NCBI GenBank assembly: GCA_903824675.1 | Contig: CAIJXV010000005.1 | Coordinates: 18,950-82,949, forward strand | DNA from: an uncultured bacterium | GTDB taxonomy: Bacteria > Verrucomicrobiota > Kiritimatiellia > CAIKKV01 > CAIJXV01 | Direction: 5' to 3' | DNA: 64,000 nt | Shown: piece by piece, positions 45,871 through 55,208 of the stretch | Layout: the number at the start of each line of letters is the position of its first letter | How positions within the stretch are numbered: the stretch's first letter is position 1 | The notes under the pieces: model-generated | The model's input: the letters and a program-made list of their open reading frames with translations, nothing else | Told to the model about the DNA's origin: nothing | The model's database searches: none | Translations under genes and position numbers: made by a program

Positions 45871-47178
45871 ATGAATAAATCTGATCATATTCATCTGGTG
45901 GGGGTCGCCGGGGTCGGCATGAATCCGCTCGCCCAAGCCCTGCTGGCTGCCGGGTACTCGGTCAGCGGTTCCGATCGTTTTTTGGATCAAGGTCAGGATT
46001 TGGATGTTTTACCGAAACTGGCACGAGCTGGCGTTCGCCTGGTGCCGCAGGACGGATCCGGCATAACGTCCGCCACCGTATCGGTGGGAATCAGCACCGC
46101 CATCGAAAAGGACAATCCGGATTTATTGGCTGCTCAACGTCTCCGGATTCCCATTCGGCATCGTTCTGAATTGCTCGCAGATCTCGCCCGAGACCGAACC
46201 TGTGTGGCCATTGCAGGAACGTGCGGGAAAACCACCACAACCGGTATCGTCGGGTGGCTTCTCGAAGCGGTGGGTGCCGATCCGACGGTGGTCAATGGCG
46301 GGATTTTGCTCAACTGGAAATCGCCGGACCGGATTGGCAATGTTCGCGTCGGGAAGGGGCCGCTCTGGGTCATTGAAGCAGATGAAAGTGACCGGTCCTT
46401 GTTAAATTTTAATCCCGATTGGGCGCTCGTCACCAATATGTCGGCGGATCATTTTTCGTTAGACGAAACCCGGACGTTATTTGCCCGGTTTTTGCAGCAG
46501 GTTCGTCTCGGCTATATTGGCGGTACGGAGAGCGGGCTCCCTCCGGATTTTGCGCCGCGTCTAAAAGCGCGATCGAGCGAATTCCGGTATGGCGGTCAGG
46601 ATTTTACGGTTCCGCTTCCCGGTTTTCACAATGCCGCCAACGCTTTTCAGTCGGTTCAACTCTGCGAAAAAATGGGCTACGGCCTGCCAGCTCTGGCCCA
46701 GGCGTTGACGCGGTTCAAGGGGATCCATCGGCGCTTGGAACAGGTGGGGCAGGGGGCGGTCGATGTCTATGATGATTACGCCCATAATCCCGCCAAGATG
46801 GCCGCCGCCTGGCAGACGCTGGCTCCGCATTATCGCCGGGTGGTTGCCGTCTGGCGTCCCCATGGCTTCACTCCCCTGGCCAACATGATGAGCGACCTGG
46901 AGGACACCTTTGTTCGGGTTTGCCGAGCCCAGGATCGGCTTTATCTCCTGCCCGTTTATTATGCAGGGGGGAGCGCTGATCGCCGCCGGGATTCCGATGA
47001 ATTGGTTGAGCGGCTGCGCCAGAGGGGCGTGTCTGCAGAATGGGCTGTCGATTATGGCTCTTTGGAGGATCGGATCCGGGCAGACCGTCAATCCGGCGAT
47101 ACGATTTTGATCATGGGCGCGCGCGATCCGGAATTGCCGGTGTGTGCCCGGCGGATGGCCGCCTGGCCGGACCTTTAA
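45871..47178 (+). CDS. Mpl/MurC-type UDP-N-acetylmuramate ligase
   Basis: The start is set at ATG 45871 (MNKSDHIHLVGVAGVGM), where the family begins; a GTG at 45841 is possible. The 435-aa Mur ligase has the N-terminal dinucleotide-like GVAGVGMNPLAQALL, P-loop AGTCGKTTTT, EADESD and the HNAANAFQS segment. The C-terminal domain has YDDYAHNPAKM and WRPHGFTPLANM. The DDYAHNP form is shared by MurC and the recycling enzyme Mpl. At 435 residues and without other mur genes nearby, Mpl (tripeptide recycling) or an atypical MurC both fit. Cytoplasmic, peptidoglycan metabolism. Confidence 0.82.
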   Translation: MNKSDHIHLVGVAGVGMNPLAQALLAAGYSVSGSDRFLDQGQDLDVLPKLARAGVRLVPQDGSGITSATVSVGISTAIEKDNPDLLAAQRLRIPIRHRSELLADLARDRTCVAIAGTCGKTTTTGIVGWLLEAVGADPTVVNGGILLNWKSPDRIGNVRVGKGPLWVIEADESDRSLLNFNPDWALVTNMSADHFSLDETRTLFARFLQQVRLGYIGGTESGLPPDFAPRLKARSSEFRYGGQDFTVPLPGFHNAANAFQSVQLCEKMGYGLPALAQALTRFKGIHRRLEQVGQGAVDVYDDYAHNPAKMAAAWQTLAPHYRRVVAVWRPHGFTPLANMMSDLEDTFVRVCRAQDRLYLLPVYYAGGSADRRRDSDELVERLRQRGVSAEWAVDYGSLEDRIRADRQSGDTILIMGARDPELPVCARRMAAWPDL

Positions 47179-48237
47179 TCATCGGGCCGCCGCACGCACC
47201 GCCGCGACCAGCTTGCGCACATCGTCCTCGCTGGTCTGCCAGGAACACATAAAACGGGCGCCCCCGGTGCCGATAAAGGAATAGAAATGCCAGCCCGCCG
47301 CATGCAGGGCGGCGGTGGTCCGGGCGGACATTTCCGTGAAAACGGCATTCGCCTGGCAAGGAGACATCAGGCGAACTCCCGGGATTTGTTCCAACTCATC
47401 CGCCAGAATGCGTGCCAACCGGTTGGCATGGGCCGCATTCCGCAGCCAGGTTCCGCCTTCCAGCATTCCAATCCAAGGGGCCGAAATGAAACGCATTTTG
47501 GAGGCCAGTTGGCCGGCTTGTTTGCAGCGGTATTCGAATTCATCGGCCAGTTCCCGGTTGAAAAAAACAACCGCTTCACCGATGGCCATGCCATTCTTGG
47601 CGCCTCCCAGGCAGATGACATCCACGCCGGCCTTCCACGTGAGAGTGGCGGGTGATACTCCGGATGCGACGACGGCATTGGCGAAACGGGCCCCATCCAT
47701 GTGGACCCGCAGTCCGTATCGGCGGGCGAGGATCCCCGCCGCTCCAATTTCATCGGGCGTGTAGACCGTCCCCAGTTCCGTGGATTGGGTCAGGCTGAGC
47801 ACCCGCGGTTTGGGGTAGTGGATATCGGTCCGCCGGAGGATGGCCTGTTCAGTGGCGGAGAGATCGAGTTTGCCGCCCGGACCGGGGATGTGCAAAATCT
47901 TTGTGCCATTGGAGAAGAATTCCGGCGCGCCGCATTCGTCGGTTTCCACATGGGCCAGTTCATGGCAGATCACACTGTGGTAGGATCGGCAGAGGGACGC
48001 CAGGGCCAGGGAATTGGCTGCCGTTCCGTTGAAGACAAAAAACACCTGGCAATCGGTTTCAAACACCTTCCGGATGCTGGTACAAGCCCGTTCGGTCCAG
48101 GCATCATCGCCATAGGAGGGTTCGAAGCCATGATTGGCGTCGTCCATTGCCCGCCAAGCTTCGGGACAAATGCCGGCATAATTATCGCTGGCAAACTGGT
48201 TGAAACGGGGCGGTTCTGGGTTGCTTCCGGTTGTCAT
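47179..48237 (-). CDS. Low-specificity threonine aldolase / beta-eliminating lyase family
   Basis: I take ATG 48237 (MTTGSNPEPPRFNQFASDN); the longer frame runs into the barrel gene. The 352-aa fold-type-I PLP enzyme shows FASDNYAGICPE, FVFNGTAANSLAL, the substrate loop CHELAHVETDECGAPEF, the PLP Asp in HMDGARFANA (Asp181) and the Schiff-base Lys214 in CLGGAKNGM. It splits L-threonine or allo-threonine to glycine and acetaldehyde; related enzymes act on phenylserine. The C-terminus overlaps no gene and it is convergent with the Mur ligase by one base. Confidence 0.88.
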   Translation of the reverse strand: MTTGSNPEPPRFNQFASDNYAGICPEAWRAMDDANHGFEPSYGDDAWTERACTSIRKVFETDCQVFFVFNGTAANSLALASLCRSYHSVICHELAHVETDECGAPEFFSNGTKILHIPGPGGKLDLSATEQAILRRTDIHYPKPRVLSLTQSTELGTVYTPDEIGAAGILARRYGLRVHMDGARFANAVVASGVSPATLTWKAGVDVICLGGAKNGMAIGEAVVFFNRELADEFEYRCKQAGQLASKMRFISAPWIGMLEGGTWLRNAAHANRLARILADELEQIPGVRLMSPCQANAVFTEMSARTTAALHAAGWHFYSFIGTGGARFMCSWQTSEDDVRKLVAAVRAAAR

Positions 48238-48244
48238 GGGCCGA

Positions 48245-49036
48245 TTAGAAGTGAACTGACAAACCGGCGCCGAGCGAGACTTCGTCGAAGACCTGGGCCT
48301 CAATTTTGATCGTCATGAATTCATCCGGCATGAAAGACAAGCCCACGACGGCACCCATATTCTGGTCTTCATGGAAGTCGACCGAGCCGAATTCGTCGGA
48401 CCAGGTCCCGTCAATCATGGACATTGCAGGACCGCCATAGAGCGAGATCGTCCGGACATCGTCGCCGAAGTGAATCAAGGGATGGTTGGACAGACTGAAC
48501 AGGAGGGCTGAATAAAACTCATTCCACTCCAGATCGCTATACCAATTTTCGGATTGGGACGCCCGATAAAAGGATTCTGCTTCCACGCCGAAGTAATAGG
48601 GTTCATCGGTTGCCAAGCGGTAATCGATGAGGCGGGCCCGGCCGCCGACACGCCATTCCCAGTCTTTATCGCGGGAACTGTCGTCCCCCTCCAGGTCGAC
48701 ATCCGTCATGCCGGCCCCGGCTTCAAGCGTCAACCACGGCACGAGATCGAGTCCGATCAGGCCGGTCAACCGCTGGACGCTCATCTCGGGCATGCTGCCT
48801 TGTGCGCCACTCGGGACAATGGCCCGGGTTTGATCCTGAAATTCCAAGCCGAAGGAGAGGAATGGTTCGCCGCCCTGGTAAATGCGGGCGGGACGGTTGG
48901 AGGACGTTCCCAGCGATAGGACACTTTGGGAATGCTCTTCATCACGAAAAGCACTGGCTTGGAGTTGGGCACTCCCCATGAACAGGGCACTCAAAAAGAT
49001 GCCAATGACCAAGTGATTGGAAAGACGGTTTTTCAC
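48245..49036 (-). CDS. Outer-membrane beta-barrel protein
   Basis: The start is GTG 49036, seven bases after GGAGG, giving a signal peptide (VKNRLSNHLVIGIFLSALFMGSAQLQASA). The 263-aa product has alternating amphipathic strands (LIGLDLVPWLTLEAGAGMTDVDL, GAVVGLSFMPDEFMTIKIEAQVF) and ends in an aromatic residue (LGAGLSVHF), the usual mark for outer-membrane insertion. About 10-12 strands fit, so it is porin-like or an OmpW/OmpA-sized barrel. Ligand unknown. A promoter candidate is at 49098-49126. Confidence 0.75.
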   Translation of the reverse strand: MKNRLSNHLVIGIFLSALFMGSAQLQASAFRDEEHSQSVLSLGTSSNRPARIYQGGEPFLSFGLEFQDQTRAIVPSGAQGSMPEMSVQRLTGLIGLDLVPWLTLEAGAGMTDVDLEGDDSSRDKDWEWRVGGRARLIDYRLATDEPYYFGVEAESFYRASQSENWYSDLEWNEFYSALLFSLSNHPLIHFGDDVRTISLYGGPAMSMIDGTWSDEFGSVDFHEDQNMGAVVGLSFMPDEFMTIKIEAQVFDEVSLGAGLSVHF

Positions 49037-49097
49037 AGGCGACCTCCTACGGGTTATTCGAATCTGAATTAATATTGAACTGTCGCTATTTGCTCGC

Positions 49098-49126
49098 ATT
49101 TTGCGATGGACCGGGAGGGATGTCAA
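49098..49126 (-). promoter_or_regulatory. Sigma70-type promoter for the beta-barrel gene
   Basis: On the minus strand a consensus TTGACA, 17-base spacer and CAAAAT lie about 60 bases before the GTG start. An ideal -35 with a weaker -10. Confidence 0.5.
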
Positions 49127-49216
49127 GTCCCTGATGTGGGCTGATTAGCCGGGTTTTGGATGGCCGGGTTCTGTCCTGACCGTCTGTACTTGTTTTACAG
49201 TTTCCCGGATCCGACT

Positions 49217-50044
49217 TTACTGGGAGGCGGATGATGAAGGGGGGCGTCGTTGGCGGACGGCTTCGTAGAGGAGGAGGGTTGTGGCGGATGAGACGTTGAG
49301 CGAGTCGGCTTGGCCGAGCATGGGAATGCGAACTTTCAGGTCAGCCTCGCGCATCCAGAGATCGCTTAATCCATATTGTTCCGCTCCGACGACAATGGCT
49401 ACGGGGCCGGATAGATCAACGTCGAAATAGTCGGCCTCGGCATGGGGGGTGGCGGCAAGGATGCGGATATTGCGGGCTCGGAGCCAGGCGAGGGTGTCGG
49501 GGGATGAGGCTTCGGCGACGGGAACGGAAAAGAGCGTACCGATACTGGCGCGGACGACGTTGGGATTGTTGAGGTCGGTACAACGATCGCAGACGATGAG
49601 GGCCTGGACCCCGGCGGCATCGGCGGAACGGAGGATGGTGCCGAGGTTTCCCGGTTTTTCGATCGCTTCGGCCACAATCAGGAGGGGATTGGGAGGGAGC
49701 GACAGATCGTTCAGCGAGCGTCGGATCTGGGGCCCCAGGGCGAGAAGTCCCTCCGGACGGTCCCGGTACCCGATTTTTTCGAAAACCGGTCGGGAGCACT
49801 CGAACAGGAGGGCACCCGCTTCGCGGCATTGAGCCATCAGACCGGGTTCATTGGTGCCTTGAAATAACTCCGGGCAGAAATACAGTTCGACGGGGCGATA
49901 CTGATTGTCGAGTGCGCGCTTGAGTTCCCGGAAGCCCTCGATGATCATGAGTCCATCGGCGTCCCGGTGGGACCGTTGGCGCAGGTGGACGATGTTTTTG
50001 ATCCGGGAATTTTGCGCACTGGTAATGAGATTGGTGGGTGTCAT
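49217..50044 (-). CDS. TrmH/SpoU-family RNA 2'-O-methyltransferase
   Basis: The 275-aa SPOUT enzyme has an N-terminal substrate-binding domain (ITSAQNSRIKNIVHLRQR, LMIIEGFRELKRAL) and the knotted SAM domain. Motifs are LIVAEAIEKPGNLGTILRSADAAG (motif 1), IVVGAEQYGLSDLW (motif 2) and IPMLGQADSLNVSSATTLLLYE (motif 3). It methylates ribose in rRNA or tRNA; the exact position is unknown. It starts five bases after the stop of the propeller gene and is probably co-transcribed. Confidence 0.9.
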   Translation of the reverse strand: MTPTNLITSAQNSRIKNIVHLRQRSHRDADGLMIIEGFRELKRALDNQYRPVELYFCPELFQGTNEPGLMAQCREAGALLFECSRPVFEKIGYRDRPEGLLALGPQIRRSLNDLSLPPNPLLIVAEAIEKPGNLGTILRSADAAGVQALIVCDRCTDLNNPNVVRASIGTLFSVPVAEASSPDTLAWLRARNIRILAATPHAEADYFDVDLSGPVAIVVGAEQYGLSDLWMREADLKVRIPMLGQADSLNVSSATTLLLYEAVRQRRPPSSSASQ

Positions 50045-50049
50045 GAGAT

Positions 50050-51291
50050 TTAATCGAGATCGACTTCAACGTCGAATAGTTGAAAGGGTTGGGAGGGAAT
50101 GGGCCGGTCGGTATAAATCAACCGGCGACTGTCAGCGCTGAAATTACATTCGACCTTCTGGCCGCGGAACGGGATGTAGGGCGTATGGATGGTGGCGAGG
50201 GGAACCATGTCCAGTCGGGTTGAATTCCAATCAAACCGGGCGGCGCGGACGAAACTGTTGCCGTCGGTACCCTCGCCCGAGACGAAGCGACTGTCATTGG
50301 AACGGTAAAGATGGACGTGATAGGAATTGAGGGGATCGGAACGATACACTTCGCGGCCGGCGAGGTCGGCGATGCCGAGGTGTGTGGTGGCCGGGGAATA
50401 TTCCGCCCAGTGATGGATTTCGAGGTTGGGATCCTGACGGCGGTCCTGGTAGGTATAGCCGATGTGACGGCCATCGGCCCACCAGAACTCATGAGTGGTC
50501 ATTTCTCCGTATTCCTGGAGGCGGATCGGGTGATGATCCGATCCGTCAATCCGGACGGTCCAGATGCGCTGACCGAGGGCATCCGGCATGTCGCGGCAAT
50601 ATCGGATAAGCCCGGGATCGACCGGTGAAGTGTCGACATGAAGCGGACATAAGCCCTGCGTGGTCAAGAGGAGGGTCTGTTGGGCCGATGCCAAATGATA
50701 AGCAACCAGGGATCCATGCCGGGGTCGGCTGAAATAATGATTGATGACGTTCGGATTTTTGACCGTTGGAATGGGATATTTATCCAGGTCTTGGTTGGCT
50801 TCCCGCAGAATGAGATAGGCGCCATCGATCGTGATATCTTCAATTCGCAAAGGCCGGAAATCGGGCAGATCGGCGTCTTTGACGGGTGATCCGTTGGGAA
50901 GATCGAGATGCCAGAGTTCATGGGGTCGAGGAGGGCGGCCGTCGGGACCCAGATTGGGCGGGTATCGCAGGAACCAAACCCGTCCGTCAGATTCGCGCAT
51001 TTTGAGGGGATAAAAAGACCAGGGCAACAATTCCAAGTCGCCGGAAGCCGGATCGAGGAGCAGCGCGTTTCCGTAATCGTGCTGGCTGCGGATCAGCATG
51101 CGTCCGTCGGGACACAGCTTATAGAACCTGAAGTATTCGAGCAGGACGCCCTTGGGCAGGTTGGTTAATTGACGGATTTTTCGGCCGGTATTTTCGTCCT
51201 GAAAATAACGGACATGATTGACGACGTGGGATCCGGCTTCCCAGGCAGGAACTTCGGCCGGTTCTTTGGGGTGGTTCAAGGAAGTCGTCAT
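50050..51291 (-). CDS. Oligogalacturonide-lyase-like beta-propeller protein
   Basis: The 413-aa protein has no signal peptide and repeats WD-like blades (DGRMLIRSQHDYGNALLLDP, ADGRHIGYTYQD, SADSRRLIYTD). The His-rich site YHVHLYRSNDSRFVSGEGTDG and the EMTTHEFWWADG segment match the oligogalacturonate lyase family (pectate lyase family 22), which cleaves unsaturated digalacturonate in the cytoplasm with Mn2+. In this window it is not next to other pectin genes, so a related sugar substrate is possible. Confidence 0.75.
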   Translation of the reverse strand: MTTSLNHPKEPAEVPAWEAGSHVVNHVRYFQDENTGRKIRQLTNLPKGVLLEYFRFYKLCPDGRMLIRSQHDYGNALLLDPASGDLELLPWSFYPLKMRESDGRVWFLRYPPNLGPDGRPPRPHELWHLDLPNGSPVKDADLPDFRPLRIEDITIDGAYLILREANQDLDKYPIPTVKNPNVINHYFSRPRHGSLVAYHLASAQQTLLLTTQGLCPLHVDTSPVDPGLIRYCRDMPDALGQRIWTVRIDGSDHHPIRLQEYGEMTTHEFWWADGRHIGYTYQDRRQDPNLEIHHWAEYSPATTHLGIADLAGREVYRSDPLNSYHVHLYRSNDSRFVSGEGTDGNSFVRAARFDWNSTRLDMVPLATIHTPYIPFRGQKVECNFSADSRRLIYTDRPIPSQPFQLFDVEVDLD

Positions 51292-51422
51292 AAATGCCAG
51301 ATATTTACGCGGACCGGCGGGGAAGTCAAGCCCGGTTGCGTTTTTGCTTTACTCACCCCGTGTCATGGGGCACGATGAACCCCGTTGCCAAGATGATTTT
51401 GGTTTAAAAGAAGAGGTTTCGC

Positions 51423-51779
51423 ATGATGCGATTGTTGACGTTGGGATTAATGATGTGCGGATTATTGACGGGATGTCTAACGACCTCGTCCTTTCAATAT
51501 CTGAATGTGCCGGACGATGAAGGACGGGTTTCGGTTGACGAATGGGGGAAAACGACCCGGATCAAGCCCTTGCGGGAGATGAGTTATTTCAATTTTGAGA
51601 CTTTCCAACAAGCGGGAATGGTTGAAAATGTCCAGATGGACAAAAACTTCATCTATTATTCCATCACCAAGCGGGTCGCGATGAACAAGGCTCTTGCGTC
51701 GCCCGATGGTCAGGAGGGCTATTTGACCATCATCGAGCGGTATCGGGTGAATGTGGATGAGCGACTGCGTGAGCGTTAA
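51423..51779 (+). CDS. Small lipoprotein
   Basis: The 118-aa precursor has a lipoprotein signal (MMRLLTLGLMMCGLLTGC), with LLTGC as the lipobox and Cys18 as the lipidated residue. AAGAGG lies seven bases before the ATG. The mature part is 100 residues, hydrophilic, with a Lys/Arg-rich end, and I recognise no domain. It is followed by the DAHP synthase gene after 26 bases, which has its own SD. Function unknown. Confidence 0.7.
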   Translation: MMRLLTLGLMMCGLLTGCLTTSSFQYLNVPDDEGRVSVDEWGKTTRIKPLREMSYFNFETFQQAGMVENVQMDKNFIYYSITKRVAMNKALASPDGQEGYLTIIERYRVNVDERLRER

Positions 51780-51805
51780 TCCGCCGTTCTTGAGGAGACC
51801 GGATC

Positions 51806-52792
51806 ATGTTGATCGTAATGAGTCATACCGCCACAGCGGCTGATGTCGAGCGGGTGATGTCGGCTGTACGGGCTCGCGGCTACGATCCCAAGCCCGTGCC
51901 CGGGGCCGAACGTACGGCCGTATGTGTGTTGGGGAATAAGGGGCCGGTTGAAACGGCTTTTTTTGAAGACCTGCCGGGCGTGAGTCAATGTATCCGGGTG
52001 ACGCGTCCCTACAAACTGGTCAGCCGGGAAACCCATCCCGAGGATACCCGGGTGGACGTGAAGGGATCGGTGGTGGGGGGCGGTAATTGGACCGTGATTG
52101 CCGGGCCCTGCGGGGTGGAATCGCGCGACCAGATTTTCAGGTCGGCCGAGGGGTTGGCCCAGCGCGGTATCCGGTTGATGCGGGCGGGTGCCTTCAAGCC
52201 GCGGACCTCTCCGTATAGTTTTCAAGGAATGGGGGAAGAGGGACTGGCCCTGTTGGCTGAGGTTCGTACCCAATTTGGGGTGGGCTTGGTGACCGAGGCG
52301 ATCGACCACGAAAATTTCGACTTGGTCGAACAAGTGGCGGATATGATCCAGATCGGCGCCCGGAACATGCAAAACTTTTCTCTCCTGCGACGCGCGGGAA
52401 GAAGCCGCAAGCCGATCCTGCTGAAGCGGGGATTGGCGGCGACCCTCGATGAATTATTGATGGCGGCCGAATATATTCTGGCCGGTGGCAACGATCATCT
52501 CATCCTGTGTGAGCGGGGCGTTCGAACTTTTGACGATTATACCCGCAATACGCTCGACTTGAGTGCCATTCCCGCGGTCAAAAAACTCAGCCATCTGCCT
52601 ATTCTGGTTGATCCCAGTCATGCGGCGGGCAAATCGGAATATGTCATTCCGCTGGCGATGGGCGCCCAGGCGGTGGGCGCAGACGGGTTACTGGTGGAAG
52701 TACATCCCGATCCCGAACGCGCCTTAAGCGACGGTCGGCAATCCCTGGATTTCAAGCAATTCGATGAATTGCTGGCCCGGTTGAAGCGATAA
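51806..52792 (+). CDS. aroF: 3-deoxy-7-phosphoheptulonate synthase (DAHP synthase, beta type)
   Basis: It condenses phosphoenolpyruvate with erythrose 4-phosphate, the entry to aromatic amino acid synthesis. The 328-aa protein has an N-terminal ferredoxin-like regulatory domain (MLIVMSHTATAADVERVM, 1-70) and a KDOPS-like barrel with VIAGPCGVES (about 95-104), GAFKPRTSPYSFQG, QIGARNMQNF, LLKRGLAATLDE and VDPSHAAGKSEYV. This is the Thermotoga-type enzyme, usually inhibited by Tyr or Phe through the small domain. GAGGAG precedes the ATG. Confidence 0.94.
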   Translation: MLIVMSHTATAADVERVMSAVRARGYDPKPVPGAERTAVCVLGNKGPVETAFFEDLPGVSQCIRVTRPYKLVSRETHPEDTRVDVKGSVVGGGNWTVIAGPCGVESRDQIFRSAEGLAQRGIRLMRAGAFKPRTSPYSFQGMGEEGLALLAEVRTQFGVGLVTEAIDHENFDLVEQVADMIQIGARNMQNFSLLRRAGRSRKPILLKRGLAATLDELLMAAEYILAGGNDHLILCERGVRTFDDYTRNTLDLSAIPAVKKLSHLPILVDPSHAAGKSEYVIPLAMGAQAVGADGLLVEVHPDPERALSDGRQSLDFKQFDELLARLKR

Positions 52793-52832
52793 CGCCCCGC
52801 CTTCAGATGGTTCAGTTGAGAGGAACATCGCC

Positions 52833-55208
52833 ATGCGGATACGCCTGATCTTCTTTGGATTTGGCGGATTCGCTTTGTTAGCCCAGATGTTGTTGTTCCG
52901 TGAATTTCATGTCATTACGGCCGGCAACGAGTTGAATTTCGCCCTGTTCATGGGCGCCTGGTTTATTTCGATTGCCCTGGGGGCCGGCTGGGCCCGTCCG
53001 GGACTGGATCGCCGCACCCCCGCTTCTCTGTATGCCGCGCTCACCTATTGTGCCTGGAGCCTGGCCTTACTATTGCCCTTGCAGGTGTTGGTGATTCGGC
53101 ATTGGCGGATTTGGATCGGTGCGCTGCCGGGTGTCGCGATGAGTTTTGAGGCATCGGCTCTGGCGATGGTGGCGGTCGTATTGCCGACCGGTTTGGCGAT
53201 TGGCGCAGCCTTTCCGACGGGAGCCCGCTGGGCGCTTTTTACCGATCCCCACGGGGTCGGGCGCATTTATGTGGCGGAATCCCTCGGCGCCCTGGGCGCG
53301 GGGCTCCTGTTCTCCTTTGTTCTGGTCGGTCGACTGCCGGCTCTGCAGATGGCCTTGCTGGCGTCCGGTTTTTTGCTGGCCATTTCCGCCCTGATCCCCG
53401 TGCGCTATCCCTGGGGAACACTCCGATTGATCGCGGCCTTGGCGATGATGATTTATGCGGCCTGCCCCCCGGGGTGGGAACGGGTGGAACAGCTATCGGA
53501 GTTAGCTCGCTGGCGGGGGGTGGGTATTTTACAGAAAACGGATACCATGGGGGATCCCGGCCGGTCGCGATGGGTGGCGGCCCGTGATACACCCTATCAA
53601 AACCTGACGTTGACCGAACGGGACGGGCAGTACACCGTTTGGGCAAATGGCAATCCGGCGTTTGTTTTTCCGGATTCCCTTGCGGCGGAGCATGCGGTGC
53701 ATCTGATGATGGCGCAAAAGCCGACCGCCCGGCAGATCTTGATGATCGGGGGCAATCCGGTAGATGACTTGCCAGAACTCCTGCGGTATCCGGCGCAGGC
53801 GGTGACCTATCTGGAGCCGGATCCCGGCGTAATCCGATTGATAAGGGATTCGGTTCCTTCGTTGCTCGCCACCTCCTTGAAGGATCCGCGCGTCCAGTGG
53901 GTGAATCAGGATGCCGTATCCTGGTTGCGGCATCAGGCGCAACAGTATGATGTCATTTGGTTGCAGGGAGATGAACCCGTCACCCTGGCGGCCAACCGCT
54001 ATTACACCCGGGAATTTTTCAGCCTGTTGCGTTCGCGTTTGGCACCCGGGGGCGTATGCCTGTTGGCGGTGGAATCCTCTGAGCAATTGAAAGGCCCGGC
54101 CGCCCGCCGGTTGGCTTCCATCGTGGGCGCTTTGCAGTCCGTTTTTGGTCAGGTGATTTGCCTGCCGGGAAGTCCGACGCGGATTTGGGTGACCGCTACG
54201 CCGGGCATCCTGACGCTCGACCGGGAGCCATTAGCGAAGCGATCCGAAGCCGCAGGGTTGCAAACCCGGTTTTTTCATCCGGATTTCATCCGTGAGACAG
54301 ATCTATTGGATGGCGATAAAATCCGGGTGGTTCGGGATCGTGTGTCTGCAATATCGGTTCCCCTGAATACCGTGCTCCGACCGCAATCCTGTTTTGAAAG
54401 TTTACGACTTCGGTTGTATGGGGAAGCCGCGGCGGATGGACTTGAGCGCGCGGCCTTGCAGTTGGAACAGAAGACGGCTGGTTTGAAAAGGATTCTACGG
54501 CATCCCCTCTTCTGGGGTGGATTGCTGGCGGCGTTGGTTGTTGCGATTTGGGGGATGCGACGGCGGCCTGAATTGCGACAAATGGGGGGGCGGCTTGCGG
54601 CCGGATATGCGATCCTCTTCATGGGCGCAATGGGAATGACTTTGGAATTGATGATTTTGGTGGGATACCAAAACGTGGAGGGTGTCTTATACTCGCGATT
54701 AGGTCTATTGGCGGCCCTGTTCATGTTGGGCCTGGCCTTGGGCGCAGAGACGGTACGGTGCGGGGCGAGTTTGAAAGGATATCGGGCAGAATGGATGATT
54801 TGTTTCGCCTGGGTATTAATGGGACTTTTAAGCCTTGGATTCCCTTTGTTATTGGCAATGGGTTTGGAATCGACGGCCAGCGGGGCGATTCGCTGGGGAG
54901 GAGGGGTATTGTTTTTTGTGTTGTCGGTCTTTGCGGGGTGGGGGGTAGGGCTGGTATTCCCGGCGGCTTGGCAGATGGGGGTTGCAACGGGACTCACGCG
55001 GTCAGGGAGTACGGCGGCCTGGGATGCATTGGATCATCTGGGCGCTGCCGGGGGGAGTTTGTTGACGGGCGTGATATTGATTCCCGTTTTGGGGATCGAG
55101 GGAACGGCGCTGATTTTGCAGGCCGTATCCATCGGGGGGCTTGGGTTAACCGTAATTTGCCTGTTCCTAATGAATCGTAAAAACAGTGCCTCGATCCGGT
55201 GGTTCTGA
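52833..55208 (+). CDS. Membrane-fused spermidine-synthase-like protein
   Basis: The 791-aa protein has an N-terminal block of about six to eight membrane helices (1-215), a soluble spermidine-synthase-like domain (about 240-500) and six to seven further helices (about 545-785). The soluble domain shows the aminopropyltransferase fold (ILMIGGNPVDDLPELLRYP, VTYLEPDPGVIRLI, LQGDEPVTLAANRYYTREFFSLLRSRLAPGGV). The GGG..E and key Asp residues of true spermidine synthase are altered, so polyamine synthesis is unlikely. Such fused proteins are common in Planctomycetes, Verrucomicrobia and deltaproteobacteria, and their substrate is not known. Its 3' end overlaps the next gene on the other strand by 42 bases. 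Confidence 0.8.
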   Translation: MRIRLIFFGFGGFALLAQMLLFREFHVITAGNELNFALFMGAWFISIALGAGWARPGLDRRTPASLYAALTYCAWSLALLLPLQVLVIRHWRIWIGALPGVAMSFEASALAMVAVVLPTGLAIGAAFPTGARWALFTDPHGVGRIYVAESLGALGAGLLFSFVLVGRLPALQMALLASGFLLAISALIPVRYPWGTLRLIAALAMMIYAACPPGWERVEQLSELARWRGVGILQKTDTMGDPGRSRWVAARDTPYQNLTLTERDGQYTVWANGNPAFVFPDSLAAEHAVHLMMAQKPTARQILMIGGNPVDDLPELLRYPAQAVTYLEPDPGVIRLIRDSVPSLLATSLKDPRVQWVNQDAVSWLRHQAQQYDVIWLQGDEPVTLAANRYYTREFFSLLRSRLAPGGVCLLAVESSEQLKGPAARRLASIVGALQSVFGQVICLPGSPTRIWVTATPGILTLDREPLAKRSEAAGLQTRFFHPDFIRETDLLDGDKIRVVRDRVSAISVPLNTVLRPQSCFESLRLRLYGEAAADGLERAALQLEQKTAGLKRILRHPLFWGGLLAALVVAIWGMRRRPELRQMGGRLAAGYAILFMGAMGMTLELMILVGYQNVEGVLYSRLGLLAALFMLGLALGAETVRCGASLKGYRAEWMICFAWVLMGLLSLGFPLLLAMGLESTASGAIRWGGGVLFFVLSVFAGWGVGLVFPAAWQMGVATGLTRSGSTAAWDALDHLGAAGGSLLTGVILIPVLGIEGTALILQAVSIGGLGLTVICLFLMNRKNSASIRWF

